A stretch of DNA of 64,000 nt from Agrypnia vestita (lineage: Eukaryota; Arthropoda; Insecta; Trichoptera; Phryganeidae), in the NCBI GenBank assembly GCA_016648135.1, contig JADDOH010010096.1, positions 1-64,000 on the forward strand. The letters run 5' to 3'. Below, piece after piece: positions 43,353 to 53,000 of this stretch. The notes beneath the pieces were generated by a model. That model was not told the DNA's origin, did no database searches, and saw nothing but the letters and a program-made list of their open reading frames with translations. The first letter of the stretch is position 1; every line of letters starts with the position of its first letter. The position numbers and the translations under genes were made by a program.

Positions 43353-44224
43353 GCCCTTATGGGCTTTTACAATATACAGAATAATTTATTTTTTTAAATA
43401 ACATAAGACAGTTAAAATTAAAATACAGTTAAAAGTTACAATAATAATAGTTAAAAGTTAATAATAATAATAATAATAAAAACAAAGAAAAACATAAAAA
43501 CATAAGATAAAATAATAATAAAGTTAAAGGTACAAATAATAATAGTTAAAGGTAAAATAGAAAGATTTATTGTCCATTTCCATTTTGTTGGGATGTAAAC
43601 AATTGTATCAGCTTTGTCCTATAAACAGTTATACTATCAGCAAAAATGTCAGCCGCCTCTGTATGCTCATTCCCTAATGAGTGTAATCTGGGAATTACAG
43701 AGTTTGCTAATGCATTAGTTCTGAGACTTCCACTATAATAGAACAATGCACTGTGTCTTGATGACCTCGATGGAGCATATAAGTCGATCAGACTAATAAT
43801 CTGGGGGCAATCAATCAAACTATTTACGATCCTATAAAGAAATATTAGGTCTGTTACAGTACGTCTCACAGACAAGTTTAAACGTTGTAAATAACTAAGG
43901 AGATATTCATAATTAATGTCTTCCAAGCGTATATTTAATTTGTAATTAATAAATCTTAAATATTTTTTTTGGACTCGTTCAATTGCCGTTGAATGATTAA
44001 CATAGTGAGGAGACCAAATGATCGAGTTATATTCAACCTGAGGTCTGAGAAGAGAAGTGTAGAGGACTTTATAAGTGCGCAGATCTGTAAAGTTTTGTGC
44101 CGTTCTTAAAACAAATCCCAACATTTTGAGACCTTTATTATATAGAAAATGTTAAATTTTCGAGTTTGCAATTCCTTTATTATTTTTGTATTTCGTTTAC
44201 TTGTATTGATCTCATTTCAATTAG
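43137..44224 (-). mobile_element. Jockey-like LINE inside duplicated flanks
   Basis: The LINE is on the minus strand, from the TTTATTTATT tail at about 43320 to its truncated 5' end at about 44140. An 80-bp direct repeat lies outside at 43169-43248 and 44145-44224 (GAAAATGTTAAATTTTCGAG ... GATCTCATTTCAATTAG). A further direct repeat (GATGTCCAGCCGAAATAATA) lies at 43139 and 43280, and a piece of the flank is inverted at 43291-43321. The flanks are far longer than a normal LINE target duplication. Confidence 0.75.
43567..44124 (-). pseudogene. Jockey-like reverse transcriptase C-terminal region, open frame, 5'-truncated
   Basis: 185 codons without a stop: YTSLLRPQVEYNSIIWSPHY, AIERVQKKYLRFINYKLNI, LSVRRTVTDLIFLYRIVNSL, APSRSSRHSALFYYSGSLRT, NALANSVIPRLHSLGNEH and DIFADSITVYRTKLIQLF. 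This is the terminal part of jockey-clade ORF2 (LRP..EY.S.IWSPH..., IE.VQ..FLRF). RT catalytic motifs and endonuclease are absent. The intact frame suggests a young copy. The related, more decayed copy is at 3077-3618, and the 3' end alone at 22595-22817. Confidence 0.85.
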
Positions 44225-44464
44225 AATTATACGAATATTGATCTTGTTATTTGAAATAAATGCGAATGAATGTTCTTGAAATATGCCAGGCTTACGGGTA
44301 CCGTAAGGGAGGTACTGTTAACTACCCTTATTTCAGCGAGTACAGGAAGGTCGTCTGTTGAGGGGTCGTAAATGCTCACGCGATATACGGTCTAATGAGG
44401 CGTTCTGGCTTCACTGTTCAACAAGGCTTCTATTAAGTAAGCAGAACGTAAGTAACAATAGAAT
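44225..44464. other. Short gene-free spacer
   Basis: Nothing recognised. Confidence 0.3.
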
Positions 44465-44665
44465 GTTCTTAGATTTTCACGGCCACTAAGAATCTTCTAG
44501 TCTGTGTCTTCTTTGGTATTATGCCGTGTTTTTACTACCTTTCTGGCCGACGTTACGAATCCCATTGCAGGCATCAGCCCTGATGATAGACCCTACAATG
44601 GGATCTGAAACGTCGGCTAGAAATTTCGTAAAAAGACGGCATGATACCCCAGAAGGTACGTAGTA
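44465..44665 (+). mobile_element. Short palindromic PLE-like element (CACGGCC family)
   Basis: TTCTTAGATTTTCACGGCCA at the left; GGCCGACGTTACGAATCCCA against ATGGGATCTGAAACGTCGGC around CATCAGCCCTGATG; GGCATGATACCCCAGAAGGT at the right. It is the same architecture as 6506-6700 and 23449-23676. It is non-coding. Confidence 0.75.
44576..44618 (+). ncRNA. Hammerhead-ribozyme-like motif with GUC cleavage triplet
   Basis: Stem I AGCC/GGCT (4 bp), intact CTGATGA, extra T, stem II AGACCC/GGGATCT with one bulged A, GAA, palindromic ACGT, then C (giving G-T-C before stem I). Compared with 41699-41739, one stem II pair changed from G-C to A-T on both sides. Confidence 0.65.
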
Positions 44666-46159
44666 ATTATTATTTTTAAATGAATTTTTTTTATACTTGA
44701 CGTTACTTTTGATCTTTAAAAATGTTTTATTAATTTACTGGTTCTGACCATTCACGTCAAATTCTTCAGTTTTATGAGTTCCTGTAGGATAACATTTTAT
44801 TGATTAGTTCATTTTTTCAACTTTCAGCCGATCATGACAATTGTCCAAAATTCAACAGTTGTATTAGGAATATAGCTTGCCGAGTTTCGTTTCAATTTTA
44901 GAAACTTTCGCAAAGTATTTTCTGTTTACTTGAACTGCATTGTGTCGTTCGGAGTTTGTTTTCTTTAATATTTTGGTTTATTAATCTACATAACAATAAT
45001 TTGTTTATATCTGAAAAAAATTACTCCTCATTTCAACTCTTTTTTTTAACAAACAGACCGTCAATGACCCTAATAGATGGTCCTAGAGTAACATTGTACA
45101 AATTATGAATATTTTGTGAACATTGAATATGATATAGTTACGCAATACACTTTTTACGATTAATTAATTACGAAATGAATATGATATAGTTACACAAAGT
45201 CTTAAGTGCAATTACAGGATTTAAGAACTTACATCGTTATCAAATCAAGATCGTTTTAAACTCAGGGGCCTAAATTCATTGTCAGAAATTAAATTAGATC
45301 ATAGAAATTATTAAATGGATTACAAGAAAAATATATAAACTTCAAATACTTAATAATAAAACACATATATATAATAATACCCGTTTTGTAGTGGGATTTG
45401 AAATAATAAACGGTTAATGAAAAGATGAATTCTGAATTGGTATTATCAGGGAATTTTTTTTACAAATAAACTTATTTTGTTGAAAAAATAAAGCGTATGT
45501 AATTTGTGTTGACTAACATGTGCTTATTATGAAATAAATTGTGCTTAATCAGAACCAGCCTTGGGAGCTGAACACGAGAAATATACATAAAAATTCCAAA
45601 TAATGTGCGCTTATGGCCAGGCGTCGTACGTTTGCCGAAATGGCGCATACTCCGAGGTTATAGCTATCGACTAAGTCATATTGGCAAGAACCACATTAAC
45701 ATTCGGGACAAGGATTTGTTTCACGATCATTTGTCGTATTTATTAATCGAGTTTATTGTATTTTTTATAGAGTTGTAGAGTGCTCCCCCTTGTCAAAATG
45801 TACCTAATCTTTGTTACGTGTCAAGATGCTGCGCGAAAGCAGAGGAGACGGAAAAATGTATAAAAGTTTTTGAAACTGAAATGAATAACTTGGAGTTCAA
45901 TACCCTTACGTATGGTCACAAGACTGTAGAAACGGATAGAATAACAAATCATTTTACAGCACTCTGGATATTTTATAGTAAATTGGAAACTACTACAGAG
46001 TTTGGAATGAACTGCGAGATTCGCGAAACGTCTGGAAACACGAAAATGAATAGAAGTGGAACGACGCCATTCAGATAATCATGAAGAAAGAGCGAAACAA
46101 ACAACAACGAGATTTCAATGCTGATTTATATATAAATATTAACGAAATGAACTATATTT
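44666..46159. other. Gene-free AT-rich stretch
   Basis: An 86-codon frame at 45818-46078 has no family resemblance. Nothing else. Confidence 0.35.
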
Positions 46160-46690
46160 AATATTTTGCTTCAATCGTTCATTGGCAAACTCAAACATAT
46201 CTTCGAGAACAAAGAGATCCCAATTAGCCTAAAAAGAAAAGCCTTTGAATCATGCATACTGCCAGTGATGGTGTATGGAATGGAGACTATGGCCCTTTCA
46301 AAGAAAAGTGTAGAAAAGCTCAAATGCACGCAACGATCCATGGAGAGATCCATGCTTGGATTAAGACTGAGAGATAGAATTAGAAATGACGAAATTAGGC
46401 GCAGAACTAGAGTGGATATCATGGATCGTGTAGCGAAGCTAAAATGGCAATGGGCAGGACATGTTGCAAGGCAGGATGCTCAAGATGAACTCCCAGAGTT
46501 CTGAAATGGAGACTTTTGTAGAATAAACGAGGCATCGGAAGACCTCAAAAGAGATGGGCCAACGATATAGCCGCTGTGGGGGGAGAGAAATGGCTACACT
46601 TAGCAAACAACAAAGAAGGATATAAGGATATGAAAGAGGCCTATATCCAGCAGTGGATAAATGAAGGATGGTGAAGAAGAAGAATCGTTC
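46160..46690 (+). mobile_element. RTE-like LINE 3' end, second family
   Basis: Coding remnant 46166-46673 followed by AAGGATGGTGAAGAAGAAGA, an AAGAAG-type tail. It is 5'-truncated. The family is distinct from the one at 36425-36945. Confidence 0.8.
46166..46673 (+). pseudogene. RTE-like reverse transcriptase C-terminal region, interrupted
   Basis: 46166-46504 reads LKRKAFESCILPVMVYGMET, MALSKKSVEKLKCTQRSMER, MLGLRLRDRIRNDEIRRRTR and VAKLKWQWAGHVARQDAQD. This is the thumb and linker of RTE-type RTs (QRAMER.MLG..L.DR.RN..IR, KWQWAGH.AR). A stop follows at 46502. Downstream, GIGRPQKRWANDIAAVGGEK, WLHLANNKEGYKDMKEAYIQ and QWINEGW complete the usual C terminus (RP..RW.DDI...AG..W...A.....W....EAYVQQW). 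The copy is interrupted by at least one stop/frameshift, with the polymerase core missing. Confidence 0.85.
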
Positions 46691-47339
46691 GTTGTATTTA
46701 ATTGTCGAATGCAGACGAGCGACTTATAAAGCAGAGAATAAATAAATAATTAATTTCTATTTTCAAATACTCTTTCCCGCCTTTACTTTTACTATTTACT
46801 CTCAAAACAAAGTTTTTTCCGGATTTCCGAACAGAAGTTCCGCCTGGATTCCCCAGACCCCAAGCCTGGACCCGAACCTCGGCTCGAATGCAAATAATAA
46901 AAGCAAAAAACACAATTAAAGGAATATTAAAACAGTGCTAAATGCAAATACCTACTCTTTGTTGTTTTAACTTCGGCCATAAACTAGCCCGAAAAATTCT
47001 GCCGCGGATTAACCAAGTGTTGCCGAGTTACGGACCTCACTAACCCCGTGTTGGGGGCGATTTTAATTACATTTTCCACTGTTTTTAACGGACAATAAGT
47101 CATTGTTTATTCTTCCCCGAATCTGACTCTTGTGTGCAGTGACAACATTATTCAACAAATGTGAACTTAATTAACTTGTTTTTTTTTAATATTCTAGGCA
47201 TACAGGTAAAGGTCAGATTGTTTTACGCGGTTTAAAATATTTCATATACGGCTATCGTAATCACAGTGATGTAAGTACATCATTAATATCATAAAAAACA
47301 ATTCACACGAAGCAAACACATTGTGGTGAGACATAATAT
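46691..47339. other. Stretch with a balanced unique island at about 46970-47130
   Basis: TTCTGCCGCGGATTAACCAA, CCCGTGTTGGGGGCGATTTT and AATTACATTTTCC occur in unique sequence without coding potential. Confidence 0.3.
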
Positions 47340-47600
47340 CTTTGAATAAAATAACTCTTTGTTTAACACCACTTTATTGAGTTTAAACCAACTCGTTTTA
47401 ACTCACAGCTGAGTCTTCATCAGGGTTCAGTATTAACTAAACAAAAACAGAATTACAATCAATCAAGAAAGCGTTAAGGGAAGAAAGAGACAGAATGTCA
47501 ACTGTGGTGGGGGTTAGGTGAGGGAGAGCGGGTATGAATGGGTGTAGTTAATTTGGAAGGGGAATATATCTAGAATTGGACTGTGTATATAATATGCTAC
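47340..47600 (-). mobile_element. Penelope-like element 3' end: proline-rich tail plus hammerhead repeat
   Basis: The minus-strand translation around 47480-47580 gives SPILDIFPLPN and a Pro/His-rich tail, like SPLLNMFPLN at 41.17 kb. Downstream on the same strand is the hammerhead-like motif (47386-47427) and GTTTAAACTCAATAAAGTGG. Confidence 0.65.
47386..47427 (-). ncRNA. Hammerhead-ribozyme-like motif
   Basis: Minus strand: stem I AACC/GGTT, intact CTGATGA, extra A, stem II GACTCA/TGAGTT, AAA in place of GAA, stem III AC..GT, T. The G12 change would weaken cleavage. Confidence 0.5.
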
Positions 47601-47639
47601 GATTATTGCATAATATGTATTAATCAATTAATAATAAGA

Positions 47640-47965
47640 GACTTACATATAAGGTCGATATATTGACGGAAATTTATGAGGCCGCTATAGCGTAATTAGT
47701 TAACCTGCCCCGGATAGGAGGAGATCCGTAGTAGCCAAATATTTTTTCGTTGATTTGATTTTTCTGTTTGTCTTTTCTAATTGATTAATAAATTAAAATA
47801 TTAAGTGTTATATATTTGTCAAAATATCAAAATGAATAATATATTATATATATGACACCCTGACGAAGGAAAGGTTTTTCCGAAACATGTAGGTGTAGTT
47901 AATCAAATAATATAAGTAGATACATACAAATAATACAATCAATATTTTAAAAATGTCAATCTACA
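47640..47965 (+). mobile_element. Composite repeat: tRNA-like head joined to hammerhead tail
   Basis: AGAGACTTACATATAAGGTC through TCTAATTGATTAATAAATTA matches the tRNA-headed repeat at 37650-37870. The tRNA part (about 47678-47735) is decayed but still carries CCCCGGATAGGAGGAGATCC against CCCCGGATAGAACGGAGGTC. It continues into CACCCTGACGAAGGAAAGGT and the GTAGATA...TGTCAATCTA block shared with 17525-17665 and 52160-52320. Confidence 0.7.
47856..47895 (+). ncRNA. Hammerhead-ribozyme-like motif, fully paired
   Basis: Stem I CACC/GGTG, CTGACGA core, extra A, stem II GGAAA/TTTCC with GGTT loop, GAA, palindromic ACATGT, A as position 17. Every stem is perfect. It is the best preserved motif together with 34739-34780 and 44576-44618. 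Confidence 0.7.
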
Positions 47966-48504
47966 ATGTTGCTGGATCAATTGAAAAAAAAAGATTAATA
48001 TTTTTTTTATTATCTAGTTATTTAATTTGTAATTCGGGGACCAAAATAAATTATTTTTGAAATATTGATCTTAATTGTGTGTATATTAATTTATATATGA
48101 GATTTAACATCCCGATTTCAGTAATAAAATCGCTCTTCGATATCCATTTAATCAAGAAATCTAGTTAAGGGAGCATCACGCGCCGGGGAGGTTCGGCAAG
48201 TAGGCTGTGTAATTACACCCCGAGGAGAATTTATCTCGCACGCCCGTGGAATAATACTACGAGACTGTCCCTTTTTCCAATATTACCAATGAGGGATGAA
48301 AAATTCTCTCTTCGACCAGATAATTAAAATCTAAAAATACTAGAAGACCAAATTATTTCGTACATTCAACAGTTTTATATTCTTTAAATAAATAAACATT
48401 TTTTTTATTTGTTGTATTATTAAAATGCTATTTTTATGGTATCAAATTTCATTTTCTTCTTCTTCTTTTCGTCAATCCAGAGCAGAAAAATAAACAGAAT
48501 AAAA
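47966..48504. other. Gene-free stretch with a balanced patch at about 48165-48270
   Basis: CATCACGCGCCGGGGAGGTT and GTGTAATTACACCCCGAGGA lie in unique sequence. No frame of interest. Confidence 0.3.
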
Positions 48505-48795
48505 TGTAAGAAATGTGGATTTTTCGGGCATATTAAATATGTTGTTAATGAGTTAAGGTTATTTATTATTACGGTCGTTGGACATATTTATGGGTTAAAT
48601 AAAACTGATATTTTATACGAACCATATATTTTACTGAGAAGCAAATCTATTCGCTGAAGTCTTATTCAGCGAACACCTCCCCGGTGATAGGATGCTCTCC
48701 TGATGACGCTGGAGAGAAAATGTCGAGATTTGCTTCTCAGTGAAATACACGGTTCGTCTAAAATATCTGTTTTACACGTAAATTATTAAATATAG
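48505..48795. mobile_element. Foldback element with hammerhead remnant
   Basis: TACTGAGAAGCAAATCT (48632) is inverted as AGATTTGCTTCTCAGTGAAA (48727), and outer blocks (AACTGATATTTTATACGAAC against GTTCGTCTAAAATATCTGTT) extend the arms to about 60 bp. The centre is GC-richer (ACACCTCCCCGGTGATAGGA). Confidence 0.7.
48696..48728 (+). ncRNA. Hammerhead-like motif, degenerate stem II
   Basis: Stem I TCTC/GAGA, intact CTGATGA, GAAA, then ATGTC before stem I (GTC triplet). Stem II cannot be drawn convincingly. Confidence 0.35.
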
Positions 48796-49774
48796 TTTTA
48801 TTAAATAAATGAAGTAACTTTATAATATTAAAGAATACATACTGCTGTATGCTGCTATTATTAGAAAAATTGAAATAAATATAGGTATCAGTCAATCGTT
48901 CAAGTATTTCTTTTTTCATCTCGGCATTTTATGTGACAAACCGCATAGTTTTACTATTTTTTTGTATGTTGTTGTTTTAAATGTATGTATGTTTATTTGT
49001 GCTTACGTAATACTGACATATTAAAGTTTATAATTCATGCAGTTGTGTTAAGTTTATTTATTTAATACCCATAAGAATATACATAAAATACAATATTTAT
49101 ATCATTTTTTATAGCAACATTTGTGTTGTTAACCCCCTAATTATAGCGGTTTTGAATTACGACCATTTGCATAAAATATTATAAAAATTTGAAATTGAGT
49201 AAGTAGTCAACTTTATAAAGAGAAAAATAAAGCGAAATTCATCAAATTGAAACAAACGAATTTTATTTTTGTTTACAACCTTTATGAGCGTTTTTCTAGC
49301 CTTTTTTAGCGTTTTTATACACATTTATATTTTCTTCTTATTTTTATTTATTCTATTTTTTATTTAATTATTTTGTTTGATAGTTATACTATCTTATTTT
49401 ACAATAACATTCTCATTAGGTTTACTCCTAATAATAATGAAGCTCCTACGCCTACGTAGTGAATCATTATTTGTATACACTCGTCATAAGTCAAAGGATA
49501 TTATTAAATCATAAAAAATGAGTTAATTTATTTATGGTTTTTGTATTTAGGTTTTAGAACGCCATGTTTTTTTTAATGATATTTAAAATAAATTGTAAAT
49601 ATTCATAATAAATTAGTATTTAATCCCTGGCATGAACAAATTACCTTAGTTCAATGGTATCATTGAAAAATTTCCAAAATATGTATATATTTGTAAATAT
49701 ATGTACATTTAATATTATTCATAACTTGCTTAAATGTGTATTACTAAAATAAATATAATACTTAATTTGATTAA
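48796..49774. other. Gene-free AT-rich stretch
   Basis: No supported feature. Confidence 0.4.
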
Positions 49775-50065
49775 GATGAGATGGTTGGTAATGTAGAACG
49801 TATGAGCGAGGAAAGAATGGTTAAGAAAATGTATAGGGCAAGTGTTGAAGCTAACAGGAATAGAGGGCGTCCGCGAAAGACTTGTCATTGTCAGATTCTA
49901 CACGTATTGGAGGATGACTCTGTTGAAAGCCTCAACAATCGTAGAGCATGCATGAGAAGATGTACGAATGTAGCCGAAGCAAAAGTAGTGTGCCAAGATA
50001 GAGGAATATGACGTTCTATCCTCTTTGCATATCCCTGCGCGAGAACGGCATGATAGCTAGTTATT
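49775..50065 (+). mobile_element. LINE fragment, same RTE-like family as 63440-63900
   Basis: The plus frame at 49781-50011 reads VGNVERMSEERMVKKMYRAS, VEANRNRGRPRKTCHCQILH, VLEDDSVESLNNRRACMRRC and TNVAEAKVVCQDRGI, the C-terminal end of the family. CATATCCCTGCGCGAGAACG and GCATGATAGCTAGTTATTTA follow as the 3' end. It is 5'-truncated. Confidence 0.8.
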
Positions 50066-50924
50066 TAGTTAAAATTAATAAAATGATTTTCGACTACGGA
50101 GTATAAAATTGTACAGAAATGAACTAGACCTCTTCTTTGGGTGAGGGGATTGGACACAACAGAAACATGTCCCTCTTCGCATATATTTAAAACGCAATTA
50201 TTACGTAGTTTGTAGTATATATTCCTGCAAAATTAAATGTCCCAATAAATAACACGTATTTTTACAGACGTTGTTTTTAATATATTTTTTTAATTCCTTT
50301 TAAACCTAATCTTCAAGTTTTAAGAGTATTTAGTTTGATCTTTTACCAATCGTATTAAAATTTGCAAATTTGTATTAATTTTTTTTTAAATAAGGCAAAC
50401 GTGGTGGAACCATATCATTTATCAAGAAATTCACATTAGTTCGTATGTACATATTTTACAGTCCGTGTTCCCGACGTTGTCTGGTGTTAACAGTTATAAT
50501 GAAAGCCTTGTAGAAATTAAGAAAACGAGTGTGTAATTATTTTCTGCATGTAATATTTAACGTGGAGTGCTATTCTCGATTATTAATGGTTAAAACCCAA
50601 GTTATTTACCATAATAGACTATAGCCTACAGCCCTTAATGTATGCAGCGGCACGACCTGCCGGGGAAAATAATATTTCCACAAGTTACATTTTCCTGCGG
50701 CTTTACAAACAAGTCACTCCTGAGCTCGGACGATATGATCCACGGAACAGCTTCATAAATTTCCTTAAAAATATTCAAGCAACCGGCCCTAAGATCGGAG
50801 TACTAGGGAGCATTAAAGAGTTAAGCAAAGTAAAAATCTTCCTCAGGACTTTTTTTGACGCAAATTTCAATATAGACTTTTTGATTACAATAGGGAACTT
50901 ATGTCACATACAGTTTTTTTAGTT
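50066..50924. other. Gene-free stretch
   Basis: A 94-codon plus frame at 50638-50922 shows no family resemblance; the sequence is unique and balanced at 50630-50850. Confidence 0.35.
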
Positions 50925-51604
50925 TTTTATTTTATTTATTATAAATACATATCATGGTACAAAATTTCATGAATAGAATAATCATTCATACATTAAGATC
51001 GTATTACTCTCCATAAAAGAGCTGACGCTCATGGGAGGGGTAAATCTCATCATATTATTTTATGATTTTTACAATTTTTATAACAAAAGTATTAGGAAAC
51101 AAAATAGTAACGAAAAAATATCAAGAAACAAAATAGTAAACAAAAATATCAGGAATCAATAATAGTATAAAATAAATACTTGTAAGGAAATTTCAAGAAG
51201 TTTTTAAATTCATTTTTAAATGACGTAAAGTCTTAATTTTTTTTTAATTTATTCGGTAATTAATTGAACTTTTTTATTCCTACAAATGAATAGTGGTTAT
51301 GGGCTGCGCTTACTTTGTATCTGGATAATTTTAAATTTAGAAATGCTCTTATAGGCCTAGAAGTTAAGGAATCCATTTTATAATTTTCTTTAAAAATTTG
51401 TACTAATGATATTTTATCAAAAATTTCTATCACAGTAGGCACACATAAGTATTTTTGGATTATAGGGTAGGTTCTAGGTCTTTTTAAAATAATTTTAATT
51501 ATGCTTTTTTGAGCTAGATAGAGTGTGTTTAGTGATGTTTTATATGATCCTCCCCACCCAATGATACCATATTGTAGGATTGATTGAATAAAAGCATAAT
51601 ACAG
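50925..51604 (-). mobile_element. LINE 3' end, jockey/I-like, minus strand
   Basis: The TTTATTTTATTTATTATAAA tail at about 50928 marks the 3' end. About 330 bp of 3' UTR precede the coding remnant. It is cut on its 5' side at about 51605, where PLE sequence begins. Confidence 0.75.
51260..51604 (-). pseudogene. LINE reverse transcriptase C-terminal region, open frame, 5'-truncated
   Basis: The minus-strand frame from 51604 reads LYYAFIQSILQYGIIGWGGS, YKTSLNTLYLAQKSIIKIIL, PTVIEIFDKISLVQIFKE, MDSLTSRPIRAFLNLKLSR and AHNHYSFVGIKKFN. YY.F..S.L.YGI..WGG......L...QK..I..I is the thumb-region signature of jockey/CR1-related RTs. No stop occurs over about 115 codons. The polymerase core is missing. 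Confidence 0.75.
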
Positions 51605-51784
51605 TTATAGACTAAATTAAAAAATTTAATAGACACTTTGATTTGTATTTATCGCGACTTTAGTTTCGAGAGAAGCAGTCGCTCTCATCATCAGGTGTAA
51701 CTGATAACCAACACTATTCGAGTAGGACAGGGTGTCGCGTAGTTGGGAGGATTTTTTGGTCGTTAGAGGAAACGCATCTCCGAT
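51605..51784 (-). mobile_element. Penelope-like element tail with hammerhead repeat
   Basis: Minus-strand order: KLINNRIGDAFPLTTKKSSQ (PLE C-terminal tail type), then the hammerhead-like motif (51654-51697), then TCGCGATAAATACAAATC. It is related to the 11740 and 35371 family (CTCTCGAAACTA). Confidence 0.6.
51654..51697 (-). ncRNA. Hammerhead-ribozyme-like motif
   Basis: Minus strand: CTGATGA, extra T, stem II GAGAG/CTCTC, GAA, stem III ACT/AGT, C giving a GTC triplet. Stem I pairs imperfectly (CAC/GCG). Confidence 0.5.
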
Positions 51785-52010
51785 TCTATTATTTATTAAT
51801 TTGGCATTAACTTTGTGGAACGACATGATAATTCATATATAAATAAAAATAAAATACTTGTATAAGACCACTTTTGAGTTTATGTTTTACACGACTAGTT
51901 TCTAGAACTACAGATGTTCTCATCTTCAGGTGAGAATATAAACTAAAATATCTAAGGTACTGATAGAGGTGGGTGGGTTATGTGTGGGGTCTCACATGTG
52001 AAATATTTTT
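51785..52010 (-). mobile_element. PLE-type terminal repeat, relative of the foldback at 28545-28840
   Basis: TTGGCATTAACTTTGTGGAA, ACTTGTATAAGACCACTTTT, GAGTTTATG and ACACGACTAGTTTCTAGAAC match the left arm of the 28.6 kb foldback. On the other side the minus strand gives a short Pro/His-rich coding-like end (52000-51960). Confidence 0.65.
51890..51932 (-). ncRNA. Hammerhead-ribozyme-like motif with GUC triplet
   Basis: Minus strand: stem I CAC/GTG, CTGAAGA, extra T, stem II with GAAC/GTTC and mismatches, GAA, palindromic ACTAGT, C. Confidence 0.55.
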
Positions 52011-52159
52011 TAAAATATTTTTTTATACGTAAATTTTTTAAATTTTAAATTTTTTACAATTTTAAAATTTTTTACAATAATTACGAGCAATCAAGAACTT
52101 CAGTAATAATATATATTTTTTTTAAATAATTTTTCAAATGATTTTTAAAAGCAGTGAAC

Positions 52160-52320
52160 AAAAGACATTTCATTCGAATTTTTTGACAGTTATACAGACC
52201 CTGATGATGGAATGATAATTTCTGAAACATGTTGGTGAAAAAAAACTCAGATAAAAGTAGATTTATACAAATATTATAATAATTTTTTTGAAATATTTAA
52301 ACTCTAAATAATGAAAATAT
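52160..52320 (+). mobile_element. PLE-like tail repeat, sister of 17525-17665
   Basis: AAAAGACATTTCATTCGAAT, TTTTTGACAGTTATACAGAC, CCTGATGATGGAATGATAAT and AAAAGTAGATTTATACAAAT are shared with 17.5 kb. Confidence 0.7.
52198..52236 (+). ncRNA. Hammerhead-ribozyme-like motif
   Basis: Stem I ACC/GGT, CTGATGA, extra T, stem II GGAAT/ATTTC, GAA, palindromic ACATGT, T. Confidence 0.55.
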
Positions 52321-52857
52321 TTTGCTACTGTAAGAAAGTACGCATTAATGGTGCCAGTGTGGGAACAGGGTGAGAATACAGGGCGGTCTACGCCCTCTGC
52401 GTAACCTGGTGCGGCGTGGAAATTCGTATGTAATTATAAAATATTTTAATTGGGCGTATTTGTATTTCGCAAGTTGCGCTTCGCTGGATAGTTATTAATA
52501 GTGGCTTTCCCGCCAGTTCATTTATGTAATAAGGCTTCACTAAGTGAAAATCGATAACGTCTACCTAAAACACACGGGACGACGTATTCGGCTCGGGAAT
52601 TCTGGAAAATTTTTAACCCGCCGGCGCACTACATCCAACAAACTTATTTCAATTACTTTCTCAACTGAAGCTTTTGCTATGCTTTTTCTATTAATTTTAT
52701 GTGAAAAGATATGCAATTCAAGGACAATATAAATTTATGCACTTCCAATAAAGCTCGTTGTATTTCTCATTAGACCTTTGTTACACTGTTCTAAAACTGT
52801 GATGAATGTTATCTCCAAGTGCGAATTAATTAATAATTATTAATTAAAATAAACAAT
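52321..52857. other. Gene-free, partly balanced unique stretch
   Basis: CGGTCTACGCCCTCTGCGTA and ACGACGTATTCGGCTCGGGA lie in unique sequence; no supported frame. Confidence 0.3.
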
Positions 52858-53000
52858 AGAAGTCTCACAGAGACGAAGCTATTTATATGGGAAACGCGTA
52901 TGGAAGTTTTTATAGGCTGGCCACAGGGCTAATGACCCGTATGAGATGGTTTAAGCGATCACTTTACACAATACAACGTTCGCTGACTCCACCGTAAGAA
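52858..53000 (+). mobile_element. MITE family A, left half
   Basis: GAAGTCTCACAGAGACGAAG, TATATGGGAAACG, GGCTAATGACCCGTATGAGA and GCGATCACTTTACACAATAC match the left arm of 24947-25273. The right arm is missing. Confidence 0.75.

Noticed and set aside
43567..44124. Functional host gene
   Set aside because: It is the terminal part of a LINE reverse transcriptase without its catalytic core.
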